A stretch of 64,000 bases of DNA from Hyperoodon ampullatus (Eukaryota; Chordata; Mammalia; Artiodactyla; Ziphiidae). Positions 34,576 through 47,210 of this stretch are shown here, piece by piece; position 1 is the stretch's first letter; every line of letters begins with the position of its first letter. Under the pieces are notes generated by a model that was not told where the DNA came from, ran no database searches, and worked only from the letters and a program-made list of their open reading frames with translations. The position numbers and the translations under genes were made by a program. The stretch lies in NCBI GenBank assembly GCA_949752795.1, contig OX457068.1, positions 53,596,516 to 53,660,515 on the forward strand, read 5' to 3'.

Positions 34576-36124
34576 AAGATAATGTGGTACTGGAACAACA
34601 ACAGAAATATTGATTAATAGAACAGGATAGAAAGCCCAGAGATAAACCCATGCACCTATGGTCACCTAATCTTTGATAAAGGAGGCAAGAATATACAGTG
34701 GAGGAAATACAGGCTCTTCGATAAGTGGTGCTGGGAAAACTGGACAGCTACATGTAAAAGAATGAAATTAGAACACTCCCTAACACCATACACAAAAATA
34801 AACTCAAAATGAAATAAAGACCTAAATGTAAGGCCAGACACTATCAAACTCTTAGAAGAAAACATAGGCAGAACACTCTATGATGTAAATCACAGCAAGA
34901 TCCTTTTTGACCCACCTCCTAGAGAAATGGAAATAAAAGCAAAAATAAACAAATGGAACATAATGAAACTTAAAAGCTTTTGCCCAACAAAGGAAGCCAT
35001 AACATGACATAAAGACAACCCTCAGAATGGGAGAAAATATTTGCAAATGAAGCAACTGACAAAGGATTAATCTCCAAAATTTACAAGCAGCTCATGAAGC
35101 TCAATATCAAAAAAAAACAAACAACCCAATCCAAACATGGGCAGAAGACCTAAATAGACATTTTGCCAAAGAAGATATACAGATTGCTAACAAACATTGG
35201 AAAGAATGCTCAACATCATTAATCATTAGATAAATTTAACTCAAAACTACAATGACATATCATCTTACACCGGTCAGAATGGCCATCATCAAAAAGTCTA
35301 CAAATGATAAATGCTGGAGAGGGTGTGGAGAAATAGAACACTCTTGCACTGTTGGTTGGAATGTAAATTGAGACAGCCACTATGGAGAACAGTATGGAGG
35401 TTCCTTAAAAACCTAAAAATATAACTACCATATGACCCAGCAATACCACTACTGGGCATATACCCTGGGAAAACCGTAATTTTAAAAGAGTCATGTACCA
35501 AAATGTTCATTGCCTCTGTATTTACAATAGCCAGGACATGGAAGCAACCTAAGTGTCCATGAACAGATGGATTATGGCACATATATACAATGGAATATTA
35601 CTCAGCCATAAGAAGAAACAAAATTGAGTTATTTGTAGTGAGGTGGATGGACCTAGAGTCTGTCATACAGAGTGAAGTAAGTCAGAAAGAGTAAAACAAA
35701 TACCATATGCTAACACATATATATGGAATTTAAAAAAAAAAAAAAAAGGAAAAGAAAAGAAAAAAAGGTCTTGAAGAACCTAAGGGCAAGATGGGAATAA
35801 AGACACAGACCTACCAGAGAATGGACTTGAGGATCCTGGGAGAGGGTAGTGGAAGCTGGGACGAAGTGAGAGAGTGGCATGGACGTATATACACTACCAA
35901 ATGTAAGATAGATAGCTAGTGGGAAGCAGCTGCACAGCACAGGGTGATCAGCACGGTGCTTTGTGACCACTGAGAGCGGTGGGATAAGGAGGGTGAGAGG
36001 GAGGGAGACGCAAGAGGGAAGAGTTATGGGGACGTATGTATATGTATAACTGATTCACTTCATTATAAAGCAGAAACTAACACACTTTTGTAAAGCAATT
36101 ATGCTCCAATAAAGATGTTAAAAA
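34576..36124 (+). mobile_element. L1-B, 3' portion: ORF2 C-terminus and type B 3'UTR
   Basis: It starts in mid ORF2 at the position where the minus-strand L1-B stops (11045). The ORF2 C-terminal region follows in broken frames to about 35690, then a type B 3'UTR (GGAATAAAGACACAGACC ... CTCCAATAAAGATGTT) and an A run, then the 19-bp target duplication shared with 16920-16938. With the 5' portion this gives a full-length L1 of about 7.2 kb without the SINE. The first 12 bases (34576-34587) are the right copy of the L1-C target duplication. Confidence 0.85.
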
Positions 36125-36143
36125 AAAAAGAGCCTGATAAGAA
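36125..36143 (+). repeat. L1-B target-site duplication, 3' copy
   Basis: AAAAAGAGCCTGATAAGAA directly after the type B 3' end. It is identical over 19 bases to the reverse complement of 16920-16938. The first five A residues could partly belong to the A tail; the remaining 14 bases are unambiguous. Confidence 0.9.
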
Positions 36144-37127
36144 TAACTGGTAGTAAACTTTTCTGACAGTGTATTGTGTCTTCTTTGACTATATTTGGGC
36201 TAGGGTTCCCTTACGTGAAATTTCTGTCTGAAGAATAACTTGCATTTCTACATTGGTTTGTGTGTGTGCCTGTGAGCATTTGATTGAGCTAACCACTCAT
36301 TACTCTGGGGAAGCACATTAGATTAAAATTCAGTCTAAAATATAAATTGAATGAATACTAAAGGTACACTATTGTGCTAAGTTTGTGGGAGTGGGGTGGT
36401 CAGGGAATGGAAAAAGACACTTAAAAATGAAGTAGAAATTTCATTGGAGATTCTGACATATCTGCGTATATGTCTTGTGTGTTCTTGATATACAACCATC
36501 CCCTATCGGGCACAAGGGCTGTGAGTGGAGAGACCTGTTTCTAATGATGTGGACATCAGCACAGAATCACTGTGATATTAGGTCAAATCACAAACTTCTT
36601 TGCCTTTAGATGCCACACACTGAAAACTGGTACAGAGTAATTGTTTCCAGAGTGATGCTCACAATCAGAGATGCTCACAAAATAAGATGACTCATTGAGG
36701 TGTGAAAAGAGAATATCAGAACTGATACTAGCAAAAGGATAAAAGTACTAACAGTTAATTTTTCATTTGATATGGGAGCCCTTTCTCAGTCCTTAAGTCA
36801 GTCATGTGATTCACAGTGGCCTTGAGGTATCCAGAGCGGAGGATGAGGATTCATTCCATAGTTCAGAGGGTTGGGTTGGGTACCATTGCTGTTTTATTCT
36901 CTTTTAGTTTATATATGCCCAGGTAAGTGGATTTGTGGATTACATTAACTTCTTTCACCTAAACCACACTTCATAGACTAGTGGCTGATAATAATCCTGT
37001 GAGGATACTGTGCACTAAAAGTCTTGTTAACAGTACAAGTCCCAGAGAACTGCCTGGTGAGGACATGGTAGAGCCCCAGTCTTCCTCAGCCCTCTGCCAG
37101 GTGAAGATCTAAAACTGATCTAAATTA
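36144..37127. other. No gene seen; old single-copy sequence
   Basis: No repeat or coding content recognised. An (AAAT)n tail-like run lies at about 37130-37153. Confidence 0.45.
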
Positions 37128-37160
37128 ATAAACTTAAAAATAAATAAATAAATGGATCTT

Positions 37161-37188
37161 CCCACTCATTGGTCAGCCAATGAGTGGG
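37161..37188. repeat. Perfect 12-bp palindrome with 4-bp loop at an L1 5' junction
   Basis: The arms CCCACTCATTGG (37161-37172) and CCAATGAGTGGG (37177-37188) flank TCAG. Pairing extends to about 15 bases with one unpaired G. The right arm is the first part of the truncated L1 3' fragment, so the left arm looks like a small inverted copy made at the junction. Confidence 0.85.
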
Positions 37189-37460
37189 GAAGTAAACAAA
37201 TCTTGAAAATGGGAGGGGTAGTTAGGGAGTTTGGGATTGACATGTACACACTGCTATGTTTAAAAGGGATAACCAACAAGGACCTACTGTATAGTACAGG
37301 GAAGTCTGCTCAATATTATGTAACGACCTAAGTGGGAAGAGATTTTGAAATAGTATAGATACATGTATATGTATAACTGAGTCACTTTGCTGTACACCTG
37401 AAAGTAACACAACGTTGTTAATCAACTATACTCCAATATGAAATAAAAAGTTAAAAAAAA
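37177..37460 (+). mobile_element. L1 3'UTR fragment (type C)
   Basis: Contains GGGATTGACATGTACACACT, CTACTGTATAGTACAGGGAA, CTCCAATATGAAATAAAA and a terminal A run near 37453-37461. It is a third 3'UTR type, matching the minus-strand fragment at 40165-40790. Confidence 0.82.
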
Positions 37461-37461
37461 A

Positions 37462-40160
37462 CACCTCTCACATAAGAACATTGGAAATATCAAGAAAGTT
37501 TCTCTAACCTGCTTGGACATTAGATAACCTAGAAGTTGAGTATCAAAATTCCATACTTTTGCTCATTGGGTACATAGGATTGAAAAGTGATTTCATAACT
37601 AGTCAGCAGAGTCGAGATCACGCCTTCATCGATGGGCATTCTGTATCTTCATGAGATTCCTATTACAGTTAGAGCAGCTATGAAAACCAAGGATCAAAAC
37701 AAACTGAAATCATTGCTGGACCTTACAATTGTTCTATCACAATGTATTAAACCAAGACTCTCTGAAATGGGAAGCATATTTAGTCTGAAGGCTTTTGCTG
37801 AAAATATTACCATGAAAAACGTTTTCAATTTCAGCAAAAGGCTAACATTAAATTATAATTACATAATAAAATTAAAATGTAAATATTGGTCATTTCATTT
37901 TTTTCGCATTTAAAAATGTGGTTTAATGTAAGTTTTATAATGAGTGTACATATTTATAGTATGTATATCTGTATATATATATATATATATTTGTTTACTT
38001 GTCTGTTTAATCTGTTTATTTATTTATATGGGGTCAGTTAGCTCAATTTTTTTTTCCTGGTAAGTATATATGATCAAAAACTTGGAAGCCACTGGATTTT
38101 TGGAGTATAAAGCTACTTTTGAAAATATTTTGTATGAGCATAGTAGTAATGATAGAGAATGCTATCTGAGAGGCCAAGTATAAAGCTACTAGCCCATATG
38201 ATCAGTTAGGGCAATTAAATGTAAGCAGGTGCCAAAAGAAATTTGATTAAATGGGGATGATTTAATTTTTCTAAAATAATACAATTCAAATTCTTCTCTC
38301 TTCTCTTCAAGGTTCTGCTGCACACCCCCAGCCTCTTCTGCCTTACTACCCAGTGTGTATATGTACAAATCCTCCTCTCCAGCCTGAAGGCTCTCTGCCT
38401 CCCAAATAGAGTTGGTACCTGATCCCTGCAGATGTTTCTTTCCCATTGCCCCTCTGAAATGCCCTGTCCTGTCCTATTGACCTTCTTGTTGTATCCAAAT
38501 CCTGATCATCCTTCCTGACCAAGGTCAGATCTCTTCTCCTCCTACAATCTTCTCAGACCACTTTAGCCTGCAATCTTCTTTCTTTTTTAAACTAATAGCA
38601 GTTTCTATCTCTGCCACTCATTTGACAATCAACTCTATAATGCATTGTGACAGCTCTGATATTACATTGTGCCATATCGTTATTTCCCTATTTTGTTTTT
38701 CGTTTTTTATCTATTTCCCCTCATATTTTTCTTTATAACTGAAACTTCTTTCAAACATCCTTTATGGTATGGCTGGCACTTTCCCCTTCTGCTACACCTT
38801 TTCTTAATCTGTGCTCAGTATGTAATTAGACTCAGGGAAGGTGTTTCATAAATATTAGTTGTTAGAATAAAGGATAGGCAGGTCTGTTTGATGTTGCCTT
38901 TCCTCAGTTGAAATAGAATGAAAGGATATACTCATAGGGCTGAGGTAAGGACGAAATGAACAATGTATGTAAAGTGGAAGACAGAGCACAACTTAGTAAA
39001 TTTTACTTTCCCCAGAATTAACTCACTAATGGAAATTTTTATGTCAAAAAACTACCAAGTTATTTTGCAGCAGCAGCTGGACAGGAATGAATGATTTGAG
39101 GCCTCATTCATTCATTCACTTCGACACTAAAGAGGATGTTTTAAATTTTCATTTTCCTGTGCCTTCTTTTCTTATTATGTCAATTATTATTCTCTCCCAT
39201 GATCAAGAGAAGGGATTATAATTTTCTTCACTCATTGATAATTGATGCTAATAGTATGATGGTCTCTTTGACATTCAATATACTGACCACAATGAAAGAA
39301 AAAGAAAAGAAATAGACACACACACACACCTGCAGTGCCCTTAATCAGACCAGAAGCTTCCTACTGACAGATATTTAACTCATTAATTCTGTTTGGCTGT
39401 TGGTCTGACACCATCACTATAATACAATATGAAGTGCTAATTATCACAAAATCCAATGATACAATTTACCGGGAGAGAAAAACATTTTTTCTTTCTTTAT
39501 TGGAAGCTGCCTGCTCCTTCTCTTAAATTTGATCAGCATTTACTGTGATAGAAGAGGAAACCATGGCACCATATTTGCCTTGAACCCTAACTAATGCTAA
39601 GAACAGTTATTCTGTATCCCTTGAAGTGGGGGCTCTGCTGACTCAGATGATGAGCTGTGGAGGCCAGGATCTTCTGTCTTTGAGTCCATTTGTGTGCACA
39701 GGCACTGAAGGGCTGAGCATCCGTTTCCTCACATTTCCTAAATTAAGTGGCTGGTCAGTTTCAATATTAATTCCAGGTCCAGATTTCTTAAAAACAAAGT
39801 CACCATTGTCAGAGACTTCCTGAAGAATGTGTATGTGAATCCAGAAGTCTGGGAACTGCCAGTTGCCTCCTAGTCCAGGCTGCTGATTCTAAGCACACAT
39901 CTAAGGAGTGCTTGGAGAGTCCTTCCCAGAGCACCCGCTGTCTCTCACAGAAAATCGCCTCACTGCCTCGGGTTCTCCAGTCACCCAAGTCCTCCTATTG
40001 ACTTAGTCAACGTCTGGTGATCTCTGAATAGCCTTCCCTTTCCCTTGTGGTCAGTTAATAATTGAGCAGCCATTTTTGTACCTGGAGGCATCAGTAACCT
40101 CATCCATTTCAGCTTTTCTTTGGCAGATCTCCTAAACCCTGTGCTTTCTTTCTTTCTTTC
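37462..40160. other. No gene seen; old sequence with AT-rich run and possible L2 remnant
   Basis: A TA run lies at about 37974-37990. The stretch 38400-38880 has a layout like an L2 3' end (clusters such as GACCAAGGTCAGATCTCTTC, ending near TTCATAAATATTAGTTGTTA), too decayed to be sure. The 93-codon frame at 37632-37913 has no recognisable content. Confidence 0.4.
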
Positions 40161-40164
40161 CCCC

Positions 40165-40790
40165 CCATTTTATTTATTTATTTATTCTTTTTTTAATTGA
40201 TGCATAGTTGATTTATAATGTTGTGTTAGTTTCAGGTGTACAGCAAAGTGATTCAGTTATACATATACATGTATCTATTCTTTTTCAAGTTCTTTTCCCA
40301 TTTACGTTACTGCAGAATATTGAACAGAGTTCCCCGTGCTATACAGTACGTCCTTGTTGGTTATCTATTTTAAATATAGTAGTGTGTACATGTCAATCCC
40401 AAACTCCCAATTTATCCCTCCCCTGCCACCTTTCCCCTTTGGTAACCAGTAGTTTGTTTTCTAATTCTGTGAGTCTGCTTGTGTTTTGTAAATAGGTTCA
40501 TTTGGATCATTTTTTTTTGATTCTGCATATAAGAGATACCATATATTTGTCTTTCTCTGTCTGACTTCATCTCTATGTCAATCTGTGTGGCTGCAAATGG
40601 CATTATTTCATTTTTTTGTGTGGCTGAGTAATATTCCATTGTGGATATATACCACATCTTCTTTATTCATTCATCTGTCTATGGACATTTAGGTTGCATC
40701 CATGTCTTGGCTATTGTAAATAATCCTGCAATGAACACAGGGTGCAGGTATATTTTTGAATTAAAGTTTACTCTGGTATCTACATGGCCT
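40165..40790 (-). mobile_element. L1 3' fragment (type C 3'UTR plus ORF2 end)
   Basis: The T-rich tail at 40168-40197 is followed by the reverse complement of the type C 3'UTR (GTGTACAGCAAAGTGATTCA, GTGTGTACATGTCAATCCCA) and ORF2 C-terminal sequence; the frame at 40412-40657 carries MEYYSATQKNEI. It is truncated at about 40790. Confidence 0.85.
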
Positions 40791-43100
40791 GTGCCTGTGG
40801 GTAGTGAGTAGAAAGTTGGGACATGGAGTATGTGTGTATGAAGAGGGATCGCTGTGGGTGGAGAGGAGGGGGAGGGAATGAGCAGGGCTGTGCCCTGCTC
40901 CTGGGATGTGTTCTCTCTCTGCCAGACCATCAATCTCACCTCTTTCAATAGAATTCCATTTACTTAATTCCTTATTCCTGGAGCTCACAGAATGCAGCAA
41001 TAAGAGAATGGCAAGGAAATTTTTCAGGGCACAAACCTATTTAAAAAGTTCATTTTATGTGCAGTGAATGAAATATTGACTGTCCAGTATATTATTTTAA
41101 AAAGGGATATTAAACAACAGCACAGGACTGTCTGGTTATATTACAATGTCTATCTTCTCATGTGTCAGCAACAAGTAACGTTGAAGGAGACCTAATTATC
41201 ATATTCACAGTGGTCCACGTAGTAAAACAGTTATGCTTTGCATTGCTCAGGATGTTCAGAGCTGAAATAGATAAACTATGTGGAGACTAGTAATAGGTAA
41301 TTATTCTCTACTTACATATTCAGCCTCATAATTCTAAATTAAGGTAAGTGGAAAAAGCTTATAAAATATTCAAAGCTCCTTTATCTTTCCTCCTCCCTCT
41401 TATTAGAAACTGTGCATGAATTTGCATAGAATAAACTGAGCTCATAAATCAAAGAAGAAACTGCAAGAATGCTCTTTGTAAGTTATAATTTAAGGTTAAC
41501 TGTAGCACATTTTGCTTACTGTATTATTAATGACTTTCTTTCACTCATGACAAGATTACATATTAAAAATTGTTGGTAGACAAAACTCAGTTCATAATCA
41601 ATTTGCTTCTTAATGTGAGCAATCTGTGTGCATCCCTACGGTGGAGGCAGGTTTAGTGAGGATAATGGAAGGAGTGCCTTGGGAAGGATGGTTCTCACAC
41701 AGTCGAGCTCCCTCGGGGGCGTGATTGACAGGCAGCCTCAAAGGGGAATTAGGTCACTGATGCTGGGCATACCTGGACCGCTCAGGTGGGGCTCTGGGCT
41801 GCTCCCTGAGGCTCCGGACTTGGACTCCACCCCCAATCAGGGGAGTGGTGGGTACTTCCCCACCACTTGCCAATACTTGATGGCTTTTCGGTCTCACAGC
41901 CTCATGTTTTAAGATTCATCACATCCATTTACTAGAAAATGTATTCCCTTTGCACTATTAAGCCGAGTCCCTTTCAACGTGCTTTCTCAAATCGGGTTTT
42001 CAGATACCTGAGCTGTCCTTCTCATTTTCTCTTGTTCTTCTTCTTTTTCATGGCATGTTTAGATTTCTAAGCAGTTCCTCGTCTTGCTCTTCACTTTTGT
42101 GTTTCAGTGTTGCTGCTCCTCTGTAGAAACGCTCCTCCTCCACTTGAACAAAGGATTGCCAACCCTGCCTCTGCAGTTACAGCTTTCTGACTCCTGGGCC
42201 CACCTGAGGGTAAAGTTTTCACTTGAGTAGATTTAGATACCAGCTGCCTTCTGATGCCTGTGCTACAGAAAGATTTACTCTCATTCTCAGCTAGGGAAGC
42301 AGAGAGACAGACAGACAGAATGTTCACAGGTTATTTCTCTGGAAGTTGGCCCAGGTAGGTTTGCTATTGTGCTTGTGTCTTGTGTGGCAGCCCTGGTTCT
42401 GCTCCAGGTAGAATTTTGAAGGAAAAATCATCTCTGAGTTGTGTACATGCCTGGGTGTCTTCTGAATGTGTGGGGAAGCATCTGAAAACCTTATATTGAA
42501 GTGTTCAATTGCTTTATTTCATTAATGCTTTAAATCCTGGTATTGTAGATTCAGATGAATTGGTATTCATTTATCTAAAGAGTGCCTAGAAATTATGTCA
42601 GAAGCCTTGATCATACTGGGAACACCTGAGGTTTCAGCTCCTTGGGATGAAGAACCTTTGATGTAGATGTAATCGTACCTATAAGATGGAGAAAGCATTG
42701 GCTGTAGATTATAAACTATCACCAGGAAGGATAGGGGTGGAGAATTGTTTCTTATTTGATACCAATTTCTAAGCAATGGGACTGACTTCCTGTCTTGACC
42801 TCTCCTGCCTCAGAGACCCCCACCCCATCCACATGCAAACACTCCAAGGAAATGAGAAATATTCAGAGGGATTTAATGCAAAGACAGAGGAGGCACAAAG
42901 AAAAATGAATGTGTCAAGGTATGGTGTAGGCAGAAATGAGAAGTAAGCCTGAGAAACACACCAAGGTGTGAGGTGGCATGGGCGCTCGAAAGGGGAGGTG
43001 ACTCATCTCAGATGTAAAGAAAGCCAGGACATTCATTAAATTTAAATTAAATGAGGGGATGAAAGGAAAAGTCAAAAGGGACTTTTTTCTGCCTGACTTA
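40791..43100. other. No gene seen; old single-copy sequence
   Basis: No repeat or coding content that I can support. The frame at 41628-41912 lies in GC-richer sequence but shows no domain or splice context. Confidence 0.45.
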
Positions 43101-43109
43101 AAAATTGAG

Positions 43110-43620
43110 TGTGTTTAAGGAGTGCATCCTCAACGTTTTCTACTTGACTCTCCTCTTGGTGGCCTCATTACTCTCTGGGATTCAGTTCTGCCTCTTAATC
43201 CCTGACTCTTACATCTCTCAACTCACTGCAGCCTACACTTCTGGACTTGTGCTTTCAGGGCCCTGCCTTACATTTTCCCAAGCAGCACCTCAAAATTACC
43301 ATGTCCCAAACAGAACTCCCTTCTTTCCCATCCAAACAACCCCTTGGACTCTCCATCTGTGTGCACTACAGTCACCATCCCAGCCCCCAGGCTGGGCTCC
43401 AGGCCCTCTGGATCCTACCCAACATCTTCCAAATTGCCCCTCACTTGCAGCCCCTGGACTTGCCTTAGAACAGGTGGCTTCCTAAAACAAACTTTTGGTC
43501 ATGTCATCTCCTTATTTAAAATCTTTCACTGGCTCTTTAAATGATCAACTCAGATTTCTCAGCATGGATATATAACCCTTATGATCTTCCTCATGTCTAC
43601 CTGTTTATTATCTTCTACTT
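43110..43620 (+). mobile_element. Possible L2 LINE remnant
   Basis: Phrases such as ACCATGTCCCAAACAGAACT and GGTCATGTCATCTCCTTATT match the layout of L2 sequence. Heavily decayed. The frame at 43105-43485 has no other recognisable content. Confidence 0.4.
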
Positions 43621-44755
43621 TTCAACTACAGACTTGTAGATTTCAAATCAAACATTTCTCTCAACCTCTCTCTCTCTCTTTCTCCCATAACACCTAAATT
43701 TTAGGCAGTCACTCTTTATTTCACATTTAGCTAAAGGCAGAGATTTTATTTCTCTAATGTTGCCAAAATGTTAATTTAATTCATTAAAAATGTATTGTGC
43801 ATCTATAATGAAATTCTAGGAGTTGGAGGAAGTGGGGGAGTGAAGATGGTTGAGTAAAAGCAGAGACAGTAGGAAACAGAGAGGACCCAGAGGACCTTGA
43901 GACTCTGTAGCAGCCCCCCTTCCTTTCCAGGAGCACAGCAATCAGAAGCCCTGGGGAACGGTCCCACTGAGCAGAGCCCACACGGCCCCGGGGCCAATTG
44001 TAATCCTAGGTGGTCTGACCTTCCTCTGAGTGGAGACCGAGTAATGGATTCAAACTAACTGACCAGCTCACAAGAGCTACTTTCCCAGCTTTTTAAACTC
44101 AGAGGCACAATACCCCAAATTAAAACTTGAAATGGGACTTCATTATTACAATGGAGTTATTACAGTGTTTATTTTTCATATGGTTACATTAACTCCAGCT
44201 GAGCTCACCTATGAGATTTTAGGCTCTCTAATTTGCCGAGTTCAGTTTGTCACAAGCAGTTCAGTTTAGTTCCTCTATTGCCATGAGGTCCATCAGAGGA
44301 GAAGGCCTTAATGTTAATTAAAGTGCCGCATCGCCTTTGTACCTCAGGGGAACTGTGACTTCCAAAGTCAGGAGAAAGATCCATGCTTTCCACCTAAATG
44401 GGTATTGTGCGTTCTCATTTTGAGTGGGGCAATCCCAGAATGGTGGGGGAAAGGGAATTAAGAAAAGTGGATACAAAGGGTTGGGGAGGGGGGAAAGGAG
44501 AGACCCAGTTTCTGTATTTCTGCTACTTGCTAGAGAGTCACACAACAAAACTGTAAACCTTACAATATAGGAATTGCTTAGTAGCTCGTTTGAAAGTTAC
44601 TCCTCCAAAGTCACAAAATCATTCATAATTAATTGTCAATTGATTGATGCAAGCATATGCCGTAGGAGTTCTGAGGAGGTGAGATCAATGTGGATTGAGG
44701 CAGCACAAGGGTCCTGAACAAAGAATAGGACTGAAGTGTGAAACGACAGGAGCAG
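43621..44755. other. No gene seen; old sequence
   Basis: A short TC-rich run at 43663-43684. Otherwise nothing recognised. Confidence 0.45.
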
Positions 44756-44756
44756 C

Positions 44757-45022
44757 TTTTTTTTTTTTTTAACATCTTTATTGGAGTATAATTGCTTTAC
44801 AAAGGTGTGTTAGTTTCTGTTTTATAACAAAGTGAATCAGTTATACATATACATATGTTCCCATATCTCTTCCCTCTTGCATCTCCCTCCCTCCCACCCT
44901 CCCTCTACCACCCCCCTAGGTGGTCACAAAGCACCGAGCTGATCTCCCTGTGCTATGCGGCTGCTTCCCACTAGCTATCTATTTTACGTTTGGTAGTGTA
45001 TATATGTCCATGCCACTCTCTC
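44757..45022 (-). mobile_element. L1 type B 3'UTR fragment
   Basis: A T run at 44758-44771 is followed by AACATCTTTATTGGAGTATA, CAAAGCACCGAGCTGATCTC and TTTGGTAGTGTATATATGTC, the reverse complement of the L1-B/L1-D 3'UTR. It is truncated after about 265 bp. Confidence 0.85.
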
Positions 45023-45289
45023 ATGAGGGTGGGAAGGCAAAGGTGGCCTCTGGGTGACATGAATTCACAGTGCCGTGATGCTCCCAATAGGGGGCAGTGC
45101 AGACGCTGACTGAAGCAGAATATATACCACACCTGGGCAAACTATCCTTGATGCATTCATTGCATGGGGAGAAAACTTGTCTTGAGGGCTTGCACTGAAG
45201 TCCCTTAGACCTAGTCCTCTATTTTGTGTTCAACTCTATGTTTTGTATGGAAGCATACAGAGCACTTCTCCATTTCCCCTCCTCATTCC

Positions 45290-45975
45290 ATTCTATAGAG
45301 GATGCTAACTACTGTTGAAACTGTTATGTATCCGTTCAGCTCTCTTTCTATGCACTTATATATGTAGATACAGATACATATTCATATATATACATACATT
45401 CATACAAATTCTAAACCTAAATGGGGTCATTTATACGTATACAATTCTTATGAGCTGCTTAATTTATTGCCTACACATGTACATGGATGATCTTTCCTCA
45501 TCAGTTGCTTTCATTCTTTTTCGTTCCACAGTGTCCTATAATAATGGACACCTCTGGATTTAGTTAACCAATATGTTACAGATGGGCATTTAGCATGTTT
45601 TCAATTTTTCCCTAGGGCAAAAGTCATCTTGATATTTATGCTTTTGTACCAAGTATTCATTGCTCTGTAGGACAGGTTCATAAAAGTAGACTTGCTAATT
45701 TTGAAAAACAGAAAAGCTATTAGATTAAGTTCCAAAAAGATTCTATTCACATCCCACCAAAGTATATAATATGTGTTAATGCTCACTTCCCCACATTGGG
45801 GGAAATCCCCGATTTTTCTGTTTGCAAAATTGATGGGTGAGAAATGGTATTTTGTTTAAAAATACATGTTTTTGATTACTAATGAGGTTTAACATCTTTT
45901 TTATGTGATTGGCCATTTTATTTTTTTCAAGTCTTTATTTTATGGCTCCAAAGAAACCATTTGTCTCATTTCTAT
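45290..45975 (-). mobile_element. Old L1 (L1M-type) fragment
   Basis: In reverse complement it shows the end of ORF2 and the start of the 3'UTR of an old mammalian L1: a 'number of moves, wait, tiny target' type block around TAAATGCCCATCTGTAAC and the TTGGCCATTTTATTTTTTTC stretch near 45910-45930. Much older than the other L1s here. Confidence 0.5.
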
Positions 45976-46515
45976 TCCTCATTAATTAGAATAAAATCAG
46001 TTTGACTTCCACCAAATTTTTTCCTAACAATCAAATACCTAAGCCAAGGAATGTGAAAGTGCTAAGTGAGTTAAATAATCAATTGATCAATATGTATTCA
46101 CTGGGTAATTAATGCCTCTAGTGTGTGCTGGAAATTGTTGGGGATACGGCTCTGGCTTTTAAGAAGCTTATATGATCTTTTAGGGTGATAACACTCAAAC
46201 TGTAATCAAGGTAATACCACTGTTTACTAGACCCCAAGGACTATAGGAAACCCTGGTAGAGAGGTGCTCTGTGGATTAGAGTAGCTGGAAAAGGCTTACT
46301 GAAGGAGTCATAGTTGTTCATAATCTTGAGAGGGGACTGTTGGAGGAAGGGAGTACATTTCAGGTTGGGAAGCATAGCGTGAGCCAAGGCACTAAGTGGG
46401 TAAATTGAGGCTTTTGGAGAGTAACAAGGAGTGCGGCCATCTTGAAGCAGGAATTATGGAAACTTACAGGAGTGCACAAATTCTTGAGCTGCTCGGAATA
46501 CTCCCTCCAGCCCCA

Positions 46516-46558
<43 letters not shown>

Positions 46559-47205
46559 TTACTGTTTCAATCTCCACTACAGGGGGTTTGTTTCTGCCCA
46601 TTCTTGTCTTGACCTGCTTTTGTGAGGCTGTAGGCAGGGAGTTGGGCTTTCAGGCTCAGAGTTCAGGAGGACAGATAAGGACAGGGGCAAAGCTCTACCC
46701 TGTAAAGCTACACTGGATCCCCCAGGAAGCTGCTGGATCAGAGACCTGCCTGATTGCAGTCCCTAAAGCCTCATCATTTTGTCCAGAGGTGCCATTGCTG
46801 CAATTACAGTCCAAACCCAGAGTCAATTACTCACTGTGTGAATCACCCCCAAAAGATTGCTTTTTCCTTTTCCATTAGTATCACACATAATTGCACTCTG
46901 TATGGTTCCTAAACTTTTATTCCAGACTTCAATGTCTGTGAGGATGTTGGCTGGTTATAAAGTCCCTTCAGCTCCTATCACTGACCTCACTGACACTTTC
47001 CATAAGGTTCTTTTACTATTTTCTTCATTAACAACACACGCCACCACCTACTATTAATTTTTCAGCTCCTCATGAGGAAAGAATCACTGTGTTTTCCCTG
47101 CTGATTTTTCCATATGTTCATCCTTCCCTCTTTTTATTTGTCTCCCTATTAATGGGGAATGTTAACACTCATGTACCCTAGAGTTGTAGGGATGCCTGAT
47201 TTTGA
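45976..47205. other. No gene seen; holds a (CA)20 microsatellite
   Basis: The frame at 46396-46878 (160 codons) is a chance frame running through the CA repeat. The stretch 46250-46440 weakly resembles the unnamed ancient repeat also seen near 19.1 kb. Nothing else is recognised. Confidence 0.45.
46517..46556. repeat. (CA)20 microsatellite
   Basis: Forty uninterrupted bases of CA, likely to be length-polymorphic. Confidence 0.97.
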
Positions 47206-47210
47206 TGGTT

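Noticed and set aside
28941..34585. AGATAAT beside the L1 5' end (28941-28950) and at 34578-34584 as target duplication of a single plus-strand L1
   Set aside because: Only seven bases match, and the two flanks are different elements (ERV-L pol and L1 ORF2), so it cannot be one insertion site.
46396..46878. 160-codon frame as a gene
   Set aside because: It runs through a (CA)20 repeat (HTHTHT), with no recognisable domain.
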